NCBI GenBank assembly: GCA_027065935.1 | Contig: JAMONI010000077.1 | Span: 1 to 7,574, forward strand | Reading direction: 5' to 3' | DNA length: 7,574 nt | Origin: Flavobacteriales bacterium | GTDB taxonomy: Bacteria; Bacteroidota; Bacteroidia; Flavobacteriales; Flavobacteriaceae | In this document: piece after piece, positions 1 through 7,067 of the stretch | Layout of the letters: every line of letters begins with the position of its first letter | Numbering within the stretch: position 1 is the stretch's first letter | Notes under the pieces: generated by a model | The model's input: only the letters and a program-made list of their open reading frames with translations | Told to the model about the DNA's origin: nothing | Database searches by the model: none | Made by a program: the position numbers and the translations under genes

Positions 1-195
1 CCCTTTGATGCCTCCTTGTGCAATATAAAGCGACGAGCCGGGATATTGCAAGGATGCGTATTGCGGCAAATCCAAATTGATACTGATATCGAACGACACA
101 TCTTGCAAATAAGGATTCCGGTTCGGGTTTTTCCGGCATGCGCTTGCCGAAAAAAACAACATGCTTGCTATCAGCGCAATGTATTTGATTTTCAT
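1..195 (-). CDS. N-terminal part of a small lipoprotein, probably Rieske-type (runs off the window)
   Basis: Only the first 65 codons are present; the gene continues past base 1. The product starts MKIKYIALIASMLFFSASAC. That is a short basic start, a hydrophobic stretch and a cysteine at residue 20 preceded by A-S-A, which reads as a relaxed lipobox cut by signal peptidase II. The mature protein would be lipidated and probably outer-membrane or periplasm facing. The next part (NPYLQDVSFDISINLDLPQY, about residues 27-46, then LQYPGSSLYI) resembles from memory a family of flavobacterial lipoproteins in which this segment precedes a Rieske [2Fe-2S] domain. The Cys-His ligand motifs would lie outside the window, so the Rieske assignment is inference. 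The start codon overlaps the protease stop codon by four bases (ATGA), which supports this start and suggests translational coupling in one operon. No separate promoter is visible. Confidence 0.72.
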   Translation of the reverse strand, partial: MKIKYIALIASMLFFSASACRKNPNRNPYLQDVSFDISINLDLPQYASLQYPGSSLYIAQGGIKG

Positions 196-2279
196 GATTT
201 TTTGATTTTAAGCAACCGGACGGCTTCGGCGGCTTGTTCCAAATACGGGTCTTTTTGTAAATTTTCAATCCATTTTTTCCGCTTGGAAAAAAAGAGGGTA
301 TCCGCTTGATGTGCCAAGGAATCTTCAGGAATAAGGTTGATTTTCAGCCGGTTTTTGTATTGCGTTAGTGAATCCAACCGGTCGGCTTGTTCCTGATTTT
401 GTTTCATAAGCTTGTAAAACGCTTCGGCGCGTAGCGGATAAGTCTGATTTTCACTATTGACCTGATAATAACGTGCCAATGAATCCAAGAAAACGAAGAC
501 GGACATGGTGTCGGTTTTTCGCTTGAGATAAGTTATGACTTCATCGTAGTTTTCATAACGGTCCCATGGCGAATAACGTGCGGGACTGACGGTGTCGTAC
601 TCCAAGGCGTTTTCGAGGTCTTTTTCGCCGAATTTCAGGTATTTGTAGCGGTCGGGCAGGTTGATGTCGGAAGCGACGCCCCGCTTTTGGGTGCTTCCGC
701 CCGAGATTCGGTAAAACTTTTGTGTGGTCCACTTAAGCGATCCCAGCGGGCCTAAGTGCGAAGCATTGGTAATTTGGCTCAGGTCCACGAATTTTTGCAC
801 GGTACCTTTGCCGTAAGTCTGATTGCCGCCGATGATGACGGCTCTTTTATAATCTTGTAAAGCTGCCGCCAAAATTTCCGACGCCGATGCCGACAGTTCG
901 TTGACCAAAATCACCACCGGCTTGTCGTATTGAAAATCCGTATCGAAATCTTTATAAACCTTAACTTTTCCCGATCGTCCGCGCACTTGCACCACCGGTC
1001 CTTTACGGATAAAATATCCGGCAATGTCGATGACGTCGGCCAGGGAACCGCCTCCGTTATTGCGCAAATCGATAATCACACCTTGCGTATGATGTTTTTC
1101 CAACTTCCGGAGTTCTTTTTTCATGTCGGAAGCGGAGTTTCTGTCCTTATTGTTGTCGAAGTTATGATAAAACTTGGGCAAATAAATATAACCGATTTTG
1201 ACGCCTTGATCCTCGAGGATGAGGGATTTGGCAAAGGTTTCTTCCAGAATGACTTTGTCTCGCACGATGGGAATTTCCACGATTTCGCCGCTGAGTTTTT
1301 TTACGGTCAAGTAAACCGTAGTTCCTTTCTTACCTCGTATTTTTTGGACGATTTTATCCAATCGCATTCCCACTACGTCGAGGGGTTCTTCTTCATCTTC
1401 TTGGCGAACCTTTAGGATGATATCTCCCACTTCGAGTTTGCCGTCTTTCCAAGCGGGACCGCCCGGAATGAGTTCCACGATTTTCGTATATGCTCCTTCT
1501 TTTTGCAGGCGAGCACCTATTCCTTCAAACGAACCGCTCATATCCGTATCGAAACGTTCTTTGTCTAGGGGTTTGAAATACACGGTGTGCGGATCGAACA
1601 GTTCGGAGATGGTGGAAAAATACAAAGCCAAGTAATCGTTCCGGTTCAAATCGAAGAGGTTTTCAAAAAAGTTTTTGAAATTTTTTTGCGTTACGTCGAT
1701 ACCGTGTTGCATCAGCTCTTCTTCTGATTTATCTTGATTTTTGTCCGATTTCCTTTCTTGAAAAATATCGGTCAATACGGAATATTTCACGTATTGTTCC
1801 CACCGTTTTTTCTTTTCTTCGACGGTTTTCGGAAAATCGATTTTATCCGCATCGAAAGTAATGCTGTCTCGGACATTTAAATCGATGGGATTGTCGATGA
1901 TTTCCTTGAAAATGTTTTCCGCTTCTTTTTGTCGCATTAGAAGCAGGTTAAAAACATCATTAAAGAAGTCGAAACGCATTTCGAGAATTTGGTTGTCCAA
2001 ATCCGTTTTATACACCGAAAGAGAATCAATGTCTTCTTTAAGAAAGTAGCGCTTGGTGGGGTCGATTTTTTTGAGGTATTCGTCGAATAGCTTTTCGGAA
2101 AACGTATCATCGATTTCTTTGGGTTTGTAATGATAATTCTCTAGAATGTAAAGCATCGAGCTTAATATGGTTTGGTCCCTTTTGTAATGCTGTTTTTTTT
2201 GATGTTCGTATCGAATAAAGGAAATCAAACCTGCCGACACCGCCAACACGGCGAGAATGATTTTATAATTTCGTTTCAT
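192..2279 (-). CDS. prc: Tail-specific (C-terminal processing) periplasmic protease, S41 family
   Basis: A serine protease that in this family degrades or trims periplasmic proteins from their C-termini. Numbering is from the ATG at 2279 (695 aa, usual for Bacteroidota Prc). Residues 5-22 form an uncleaved-looking signal anchor. A Tsp-type N-terminal region covers about 30-245. A PDZ domain covers about 247-335 (GSFEGIGARL, GDIILKV). The S41 core covers about 360-530, with the substrate-site motif DLRNNGGGS (404-412). The SASASEI motif holds the likely nucleophile Ser465, Asp476 lies in LQDYKRA, and the general-base Lys491 lies in TYGKGTVQ, so all catalytic residues are present. The rest is the Tsp C-terminal helical domain. 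The frame extends upstream to a TTG at 2321, but that codon lies about where transcription should begin, so it is rejected. An ATG at 2291 would add four residues and is the real alternative. The gene overlaps the downstream lipoprotein gene by four bases. The substrate is unknown. Confidence 0.95.
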   Translation of the reverse strand: MKRNYKIILAVLAVSAGLISFIRYEHQKKQHYKRDQTILSSMLYILENYHYKPKEIDDTFSEKLFDEYLKKIDPTKRYFLKEDIDSLSVYKTDLDNQILEMRFDFFNDVFNLLLMRQKEAENIFKEIIDNPIDLNVRDSITFDADKIDFPKTVEEKKKRWEQYVKYSVLTDIFQERKSDKNQDKSEEELMQHGIDVTQKNFKNFFENLFDLNRNDYLALYFSTISELFDPHTVYFKPLDKERFDTDMSGSFEGIGARLQKEGAYTKIVELIPGGPAWKDGKLEVGDIILKVRQEDEEEPLDVVGMRLDKIVQKIRGKKGTTVYLTVKKLSGEIVEIPIVRDKVILEETFAKSLILEDQGVKIGYIYLPKFYHNFDNNKDRNSASDMKKELRKLEKHHTQGVIIDLRNNGGGSLADVIDIAGYFIRKGPVVQVRGRSGKVKVYKDFDTDFQYDKPVVILVNELSASASEILAAALQDYKRAVIIGGNQTYGKGTVQKFVDLSQITNASHLGPLGSLKWTTQKFYRISGGSTQKRGVASDINLPDRYKYLKFGEKDLENALEYDTVSPARYSPWDRYENYDEVITYLKRKTDTMSVFVFLDSLARYYQVNSENQTYPLRAEAFYKLMKQNQEQADRLDSLTQYKNRLKINLIPEDSLAHQADTLFFSKRKKWIENLQKDPYLEQAAEAVRLLKIKKS

Positions 2280-2330
2280 GAGTTCAAGCATTTTATATAT
2301 ATCTTTCAATAACCTTACCAAAACAATGCC

Positions 2331-2363
2331 TAAAGTTACGGATTTTTACCGGCTCAAAACAAA
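2331..2363 (-). promoter_or_regulatory. Candidate promoter for the protease gene
   Basis: On the minus strand, TTTG (2363-2360) is followed after 21 bases by TAACTTTA (2338-2331). This is a seven-of-eight match to the Bacteroidota -7 element TAnnTTTG at an accepted spacing. Transcription would start near 2325, giving a leader of about 45 bases before the ATG at 2279. A second TTTG at 2358-2355 gives a spacing of 16 and fits less well. The last base of the -7 box deviates, so this is weaker than the rightward promoter. Confidence 0.45.
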
Positions 2364-2517
2364 TAAAAACCGACGAAGAAGTAATTAAAAAGTAAATATC
2401 CGGGGAAAACAAACAAGTTGAAGAGTTTTTTATTAAAAAATGTATTATATTATGGCATCGATTTTTTCCAAACAAAAATCATAAATTTTAAAAGTTGAGA
2501 AACACCCGAAATTATTT

Positions 2518-2548
2518 TTTGTTACTTCATTTGAAAGGCATATATTTG
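2518..2548 (+). promoter_or_regulatory. Bacteroidota-type promoter for the T9SS cassette
   Basis: TTTG at 2518-2521, then 19 bases, then TATATTTG at 2541-2548. This matches exactly the -33/-7 consensus TTTG-N19-21-TAnnTTTG described for the primary sigma factor of Bacteroides and Flavobacterium. Transcription should start near 2553-2555, leaving a leader of only about 13-15 bases, A-rich and without a Shine-Dalgarno motif, before the ATG at 2568. The full match suggests the operon is readily transcribed by the housekeeping sigma factor. Confidence 0.8.
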
Positions 2549-2567
2549 TAATTAAAATATAGAAATT

Positions 2568-4109
2568 ATGAGAAGAATCTACTTATTGCTAATTCCGCTA
2601 TTGCACTTGAGCGCAAGCCAATTATTCGCTCAGGTTCAAGTATTTAACGATACCGTATGTGATACCGAACCTTACGGCGTACTGCGGACCAACATTCAGG
2701 CATTGTTAACGTCGGCTTACGAAACGGATGCCATACCTTATAATTACGACGCCGACTTTACCAATGCACAAGACGTGTTGCTCGGCGGTGTTCCGCTTGA
2801 TATAGACGATAATTTTTCGGATGTCATCGATATAGGATTTGATTTTTACTTCTTCGGACAACCTTACAGTCAATTGGTGGTCGGATCGAACGGAGACGTT
2901 ATTTTCGAGCCTTCCGTGGCCGGAACTTACGATTCGTGGCCCATTGCTTCGTACCAATTAATCCCTCATATAGAATTACCTTATTACGATAACGGCATAT
3001 CCTACGGCTCTATTATGGGCGCTTACCACGACATTCACGCGGGAGTACGTATTCAAGGCCTCTCCGAAATGAAATATGAACTGCGCGGCACGGCGCCCAA
3101 CAGAAAATTCATCATCACATATTACGAAATGCCGCAGTTCTCCTGTACATCCATGTTGACTTCACAGCAAATCGTATTGAACGAAAGCGACTACAGCATC
3201 GAAGTTCACATGCGCCATAAACCGGTTTGTACGGGATGGAACGGCGGTCTGGCCGTTTTGGGTATTCAAAATGCGGACGCTTCCTGCGGATACTACCCGG
3301 GCGATAACACCACCCCGCAATCCAACGTCAACAGAAACACAAGCGTTTGGGTAATCGACAGCCTGTCCAATCCCGAAGCCTGGGTTTTCCGTCCGGCCAA
3401 TGCGCCCGGCAACATCCATGTCACCTGGTACGATTCAAACCGTAACCCCGTGCCTAACGCCAATGCGGATTCCTTAGTCGTTCCTCTCAACGGAGACCTG
3501 GGTCCCTACACTTGTGAAGTTACATACATCGACTGTAACGGCAACCATATTACCGCTTATGACGAAGGTCAAATCATCGTAGTACCCACGCCCGTAGTAG
3601 ACCTGGGCGCCGACATGAAAAGATGTAGAAACCAAGATATCATACTGGACGCCACACCCAAAAATATCGCCGATTTTCCCGGTATTTCCGATTTGGAATT
3701 TCAATGGTATAAAGACGGACAACCCGTATCGACCGATGCCCAATACACCGTTACCCAACCGGGAACTTATTCGGTTGAAGTATCCTACGGCGGATGTGCT
3801 ACAATGGACGAAATAGTCATAGAAAATTACGAAAACGACGCCTGTATCATCCCCGAAGCCATTACCCCTAATAACGACGGTAAGAACGAAGGATTCGTAT
3901 TGGACTTCCTCAACGACCAACAAGGCATCGAAAAAATAGAAATCTTCAACCGCTGGGGCGCTAAAGTCTTTGAAAAAGAAGGCGGTTACACCAACGAATG
4001 GTACGGACAAAACAATAACGACGATCCGTTACCGGCTGCCGCATACTTTTATGTAATTCAATTGAAAGACGGTTCTTCCAAAACCGGATGGGTTTATGTA
4101 ATCAGATAA
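2568..4109 (+). CDS. Secreted adhesin-like protein with T9SS type B sorting domain
   Basis: A 513-residue protein exported by Sec and then by the type IX system to the cell surface or medium. The signal peptide is residues 1-21, with a likely cut after A21 (LFA|QVQ). Residues about 55-280 form a nidogen-like module shared by many flavobacterial T9SS proteins (IDIGFDFYFFGQPY, VVGSNGDVIFEP, IMGAYHDIHAGV, GWNGGLAVLGIQNADAS, EAWVFRPAN). Two Ig/PKD-like modules follow, at about 283-339 and 342-419. Residues about 423-513 are the type B C-terminal domain (IPEAITPNNDGKNEGF, IEIFNRWGAKVFEKEGGY, PLPAAAYFYVIQL, TGWVYVIR), which acts as the secretion signal. The mature part has nine cysteines, several plausibly paired (C193/C221, C316/C323, C353/C410). 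The adjacent porP/sprF-like gene fits the sprB-sprF arrangement, in which the barrel supports secretion or attachment of its own adhesin. At 513 residues it is far smaller than SprB. No enzymatic motif is seen and the ligand is unknown. It is the first gene of the operon. Confidence 0.9.
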   Translation: MRRIYLLLIPLLHLSASQLFAQVQVFNDTVCDTEPYGVLRTNIQALLTSAYETDAIPYNYDADFTNAQDVLLGGVPLDIDDNFSDVIDIGFDFYFFGQPYSQLVVGSNGDVIFEPSVAGTYDSWPIASYQLIPHIELPYYDNGISYGSIMGAYHDIHAGVRIQGLSEMKYELRGTAPNRKFIITYYEMPQFSCTSMLTSQQIVLNESDYSIEVHMRHKPVCTGWNGGLAVLGIQNADASCGYYPGDNTTPQSNVNRNTSVWVIDSLSNPEAWVFRPANAPGNIHVTWYDSNRNPVPNANADSLVVPLNGDLGPYTCEVTYIDCNGNHITAYDEGQIIVVPTPVVDLGADMKRCRNQDIILDATPKNIADFPGISDLEFQWYKDGQPVSTDAQYTVTQPGTYSVEVSYGGCATMDEIVIENYENDACIIPEAITPNNDGKNEGFVLDFLNDQQGIEKIEIFNRWGAKVFEKEGGYTNEWYGQNNNDDPLPAAAYFYVIQLKDGSSKTGWVYVIR

Positions 4110-4110
4110 C

Positions 4111-4122
4111 CGAAAAAACGAA
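4111..4122 (+). repeat. 12-base leader repeat, copy 1
   Basis: CGAAAAAACGAA lies one base after the stop of the adhesin gene and five bases before the ATG of the PorP/SprF gene. The identical 12-mer recurs at 5054-5065 before the next gene. It has no Shine-Dalgarno complementarity. It may act as an A-rich translation-enhancing leader, which is inference. Confidence 0.6.
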
Positions 4123-4127
4123 AAATT

Positions 4128-5045
4128 ATGAAAAGATATATGAAACAATTGCTTTGGGCGGCGGGATTGATTTTAGGATGGCAAGCTTTTGCTCAACAAT
4201 CACCGCATTACACACAGTTCATGTATAATATGAATATCGTGAACCCGGCTTATGCCGGTATTAAAAACGGCTTGGCCGGAGGCTTCCTGTACCGCACGCA
4301 GTGGATCGGTGCCGAAGGACATCCCGAATCCTTTACATTTAACATTCATTCCCGAATAGGCGAAAAAATGGGATTGGGACTCTCCGCATTACACGACACT
4401 TACGGCCCGGTCAACCAAACCGACGCCAAATTGGATTATTCCTACACCTTGGAATTAGGCACCGACCTTAATCTGGCCCTAGGACTCAACGTCGGTATCG
4501 GACGGGACTTTATCGACTTTAGCAACTTGGCCGTAGTGGATCCCGGCGACCCGCTCCTGTCACTTAACCCCGATGTCCTCAACGTAACCTACGGAGTGGG
4601 AGCGTTCTTATATTCCGACAAATACTACCTCGCCTTGTCCGTACCCAACTTGAATTCCGGCCCCTACGAAGAATCCGGCTCTTCCTGGACCCAAGGCCGA
4701 ACAGTACATTACTTCGGCGCGGCCGGCTACGTATTCGATTTGAGTTCCAATTTCAAACTCAAACCCCATATCATGGTGTATCAAGCCAACAAATCACCCG
4801 TATCCACCATTTTAAATGCCAATTTGTTTATGTATGACAAAATCGAATTGGGTGTGTCGTACCGGTTAAACGATTCGTTTAGCGGACTAATCAATTACCT
4901 GATTACCGAAAATGTCCGTGTGGGATATGCTTACGACCGAACCGTGTCCGCCTTGAAGTTGTATAGCCCCAACACGCACGAAGTGTTTATCAACTTCTTG
5001 TTACCGTACAAACAAAAGGCATTGATGTCACCTATTTATTTCTAA
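4128..5045 (+). CDS. PorP/SprF-family outer-membrane protein of the type IX secretion system
   Basis: A 305-residue outer-membrane beta-barrel. Family members such as SprF (needed for surface display of SprB) and PorP (a core T9SS part) work with T9SS cargo that carries type B sorting domains. The signal peptide is residues 1-22 (cut WQAFA|QQ). The mature protein begins with the family hallmark QQSPHYTQFMYNMNIVNPAYAG (residues 23-44). Alternating amphipathic strands with many Gly and aromatic residues follow, as does LFMYDKIELGVSYRLNDSFSGL (233-254), a typical barrel segment. The chain ends in Phe (SPIYF), an outer-membrane insertion signature. The length is normal or slightly short for the family. 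The start at 4128 gives a standard signal peptide; a Met at residue 5 is a minor alternative. It lies 18 bases after the adhesin gene. Because it is next to a single adhesin gene, I read it as a dedicated SprF-like partner rather than the core PorP, but sequence alone does not settle this. Confidence 0.93.
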   Translation: MKRYMKQLLWAAGLILGWQAFAQQSPHYTQFMYNMNIVNPAYAGIKNGLAGGFLYRTQWIGAEGHPESFTFNIHSRIGEKMGLGLSALHDTYGPVNQTDAKLDYSYTLELGTDLNLALGLNVGIGRDFIDFSNLAVVDPGDPLLSLNPDVLNVTYGVGAFLYSDKYYLALSVPNLNSGPYEESGSSWTQGRTVHYFGAAGYVFDLSSNFKLKPHIMVYQANKSPVSTILNANLFMYDKIELGVSYRLNDSFSGLINYLITENVRVGYAYDRTVSALKLYSPNTHEVFINFLLPYKQKALMSPIYF

Positions 5046-5053
5046 TTTGAAAA

Positions 5054-5065
5054 CGAAAAAACGAA
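5054..5065 (+). repeat. 12-base leader repeat, copy 2
   Basis: CGAAAAAACGAA lies eight bases after the PorP/SprF stop codon and four bases before the ATG at 5070. It is identical to the copy at 4111-4122, and both are followed by ATGAAAAGA. The intervening bases differ, so the match is not just a copied gene start. Confidence 0.6.
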
Positions 5066-5069
5066 TGTT

Positions 5070-6989
5070 ATGAAAAGAATATATACACTCACATTGGCGA
5101 TTTTCTTCGGATTGCTCGCCGTTCACGCGCAAGAAAAGAGCAAAACGGTCCAAAAAGCCGATAAATATTTCGACAATTTGGAATACTTGAAGGCCATAAA
5201 ATACTACTCCAAAGCGGTGGAATCGGGAAAAGCCGACTCCTACGTATATCGCAAACTGGCCGATTCATACTATCACATTTTCGATGCCAAAAATGCAGCC
5301 CGGTATTATGAAAAAATCGTAGATAACACGGCCGACCCCGAAGTATATTACCGGTATGCCCAAATGCTAAAAGCACTCGGTAAGTACGAAGAAAGCGAGC
5401 CTTGGATGAAAAAATTCGCCTCCATGCGACCGTCCGATCACCGGGCTATGGCATACAAAGCCAATCCGGGTTATTTGGTCAAAATTCTAGATAAAAACCG
5501 TAAAAAATTCGTGGTTACCGAAGAACCCACCCTCAATTCACAATACGCCGATTACGGCGCTCAAATCAAAGAAAACGAACTCTACTTCGTAACCCATAGA
5601 GTCAAGTCCAAAAAACATCAATGGGACGGTCAGCCCTTCGGCGAAATATTCGTAGCCGACTATAACGAAGGCATCGCTACCAACCTCCGTCAGGCCAAAG
5701 GCGATATCAACAGTAAATACCACGAAGGCGCATTCAGCTTTTCACCCGACGGTACCACCGTATATTTTACCCGAAACAACTACGACGACAAACTCGGCGC
5801 CGACAGTTTGGGCATTTCAAGACTCAAAATTTACAAAGCCGAATGGGACGGTTCCAAATGGGTAAACATTGAAGAACTACCAATCAATAGTGATTATTAC
5901 GACACGGCACATCCCGCCGTTACTCCCGACGGCAAAGGAATGTATTTCGCATCAAACCGCCCCGGAACCTACGGTGAATCCGATATTTATTACGTTCCTT
6001 TTAACCCCGACGGCACCTTGGGCGAACCGGTTCATCTGGGCCCCGAAATCAACACGGAAGGACGTGAAGATTATCCGTACTTTGTGGACAACACCCTGTA
6101 CTTCTCTTCAGACGGGCACATGGGATTGGGAGGACGTGACATTTTCGCCTCCAAATTAGTGGACGGAAAATATTCCCGCGCACGCAACCTCGGCGTTCCC
6201 GTCAACAGCGGCAAAGACGATATTACTTTCGTGTATTATCCCGAACAGAAAAAAGGATTTTTGGCAAGCAACCGCAATGCCGAAACCTACGGCGATTACA
6301 ACATCTTTACCGTGCAAGCCGTTAAACCCGTATTCGATGTGCTGATCGAAGCCGTCGTAACGGACGCCAAAACCAAACAACCCATTCCCAATGCGGCCGT
6401 GGTATTGACCGACAACGCCGGTAACCCCATGGGCACCAAAATGACCAATGCCGAAGGCGTGGTAAACTTCCTGATCGAAGGCGGTAAAGACGTCGTGCTC
6501 GAAGCCAGAGCCAACGATTACGAAAACGCCAAAGTTAGCGTGGCCGGAACTTATGACGAAGCGGTGGATGTAGCCATCGAGCTAAATCCCATCGAAAAAA
6601 TCATTACCGCCGAACAATTGGAAATCAACCCCATTTACTTCGACTTCGACAAATGGAACATTCGACGCGATGCGGCCTTCGAATTGGATAAGGTCGTAGA
6701 AGCCATGAACAAGTATCCCGAATTGAAAATTCACGTGGTTTCACACACCGATTGCCGAGGCCCCGAATCTTATAATCAAACCCTCTCCGAACGTCGCGCC
6801 AAATCCACCGTTCAATACCTTATCTCAAAAGGCATTGACGAAGCTCGCTTGACTTGGGAAGGAAAAGGTGAATCCGAACCCAAAGTGGAATGCAAACCTT
6901 GCGGCAGTTGTTCCAAAGAACAACATCAGGAAAACAGACGCTCCGACTTTATCATCGTTCAGGACAAAGGCGATAACGCTCAAGAATAA
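5070..6989 (+). CDS. PorE-like OmpA-family protein: TPR, beta-propeller, regulatory-like and OmpA domains
   Basis: A 639-residue periplasmic or outer-membrane-associated protein expected to tie a T9SS-related complex to peptidoglycan. The signal peptide is residues 1-20 (VHA|QEK), with no lipobox cysteine. Tetratricopeptide repeats cover about 25-120. A WD40/PD40-like propeller covers about 150-415, with repeated blade motifs (FSFSPDGTTVYFTRN, AVTPDGKGMYFASNRPGTYG with SDIYYV, LYFSSDGHMGLGGRDIFASK). A carboxypeptidase-regulatory-like fold covers about 423-506. The OmpA C-terminal domain covers about 519-632 (IYFDFDKWNIR, HTDCRGPESYNQ, LSERRAKS). D561 and R576 have the same 15-residue spacing as the diaminopimelate-binding D271 and R286 of E. 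coli OmpA, so binding looks intact. A Cys cluster (C608, C611, C614) lies near the end. This domain order is that of Porphyromonas PorE. The gene is last in the operon, 24 bases after the barrel gene. Many paralogues of this layout accompany PorP/SprF genes in Bacteroidota, so whether it is the core PorE or a cassette-specific version is open. Confidence 0.92.
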   Translation: MKRIYTLTLAIFFGLLAVHAQEKSKTVQKADKYFDNLEYLKAIKYYSKAVESGKADSYVYRKLADSYYHIFDAKNAARYYEKIVDNTADPEVYYRYAQMLKALGKYEESEPWMKKFASMRPSDHRAMAYKANPGYLVKILDKNRKKFVVTEEPTLNSQYADYGAQIKENELYFVTHRVKSKKHQWDGQPFGEIFVADYNEGIATNLRQAKGDINSKYHEGAFSFSPDGTTVYFTRNNYDDKLGADSLGISRLKIYKAEWDGSKWVNIEELPINSDYYDTAHPAVTPDGKGMYFASNRPGTYGESDIYYVPFNPDGTLGEPVHLGPEINTEGREDYPYFVDNTLYFSSDGHMGLGGRDIFASKLVDGKYSRARNLGVPVNSGKDDITFVYYPEQKKGFLASNRNAETYGDYNIFTVQAVKPVFDVLIEAVVTDAKTKQPIPNAAVVLTDNAGNPMGTKMTNAEGVVNFLIEGGKDVVLEARANDYENAKVSVAGTYDEAVDVAIELNPIEKIITAEQLEINPIYFDFDKWNIRRDAAFELDKVVEAMNKYPELKIHVVSHTDCRGPESYNQTLSERRAKSTVQYLISKGIDEARLTWEGKGESEPKVECKPCGSCSKEQHQENRRSDFIIVQDKGDNAQE

Positions 6990-7009
6990 ACGATTTCCGA
7001 ATAAACGTC

Positions 7010-7041
7010 TTTGGAAAAAGGCAGGTAAATATGTATTTTTA
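7010..7041 (+). promoter_or_regulatory. Candidate pgk promoter embedded in the upstream terminator
   Basis: TTTG at 7010-7013, then 20 bases, then TATTTTTA at 7034-7041, a seven-of-eight match to TAnnTTTG at correct spacing. Transcription would start near 7046, about 20 bases before the pgk ATG. The -7 box lies in the loop and right arm of the terminator hairpin. An AT-rich spacer will give near matches by chance, so this is tentative. Confidence 0.35.
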
Positions 7042-7054
7042 CCTGTCTTTTTTT
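7015..7054 (+). terminator. Rho-independent terminator of the T9SS operon
   Basis: Left arm GGCAGGTAAA (7020-7029), an eight-base loop (7030-7037) and right arm TTTACCTGTC (7038-7047) form ten pairs including one G-U, followed directly by seven T (7048-7054). Five A (7015-7019) can extend the stem against the T run. It begins 26 bases after the stop codon of the OmpA-family gene and ends 13 bases before the pgk ATG, so it separates the operon from pgk. Confidence 0.88.
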
Positions 7055-7067
7055 ATAACCCGGACCG

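Larger units (their letters stand above)
2280..2567. other. Divergent intergenic region with two promoters
   Basis: This 288-base AT-rich spacer lies between the divergently transcribed protease gene and the secretion operon. It contains a strong rightward and a weaker leftward promoter candidate, listed separately. Between them lie long A and T tracts and two weak A/T hairpins (T6/A6 around 2425-2440, and GATTTTT/AAAAATC at 2460-2480). A 60-codon minus-strand open frame at 2293-2475 has no recognisable features and covers the leftward promoter, so it is not called. The separation of the two promoters, roughly 180 bases, leaves room for a regulator to bind, but no clear operator palindrome was seen. 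Confidence 0.7.

Noticed and set aside
930..1415. 161-codon plus-strand open frame
   Set aside because: It is antisense to the S41 protease core, whose motifs are intact, and has no family features of its own.
2280..2321. Longer protease start at TTG 2321
   Set aside because: It puts extra charged residues before the signal anchor and lies almost at the predicted transcription start; ATG at 2279 (or 2291) gives a standard membrane-anchor start.
2293..2475. 60-codon minus-strand open frame in the divergent spacer
   Set aside because: It has no recognisable domain or signal, overlaps the protease start and covers the leftward promoter; it is probably chance.
2460..2480. Inverted repeat GATTTTT/AAAAATC as a possible operator or small hairpin
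   Set aside because: It has only seven pairs, nearly all A-T, in a sequence rich in A and T tracts; this is expected by chance.
3474..4010. 178-codon minus-strand open frame
   Set aside because: It is antisense to the Ig-like and sorting domains of the adhesin gene; it has low complexity and no plausible start context.
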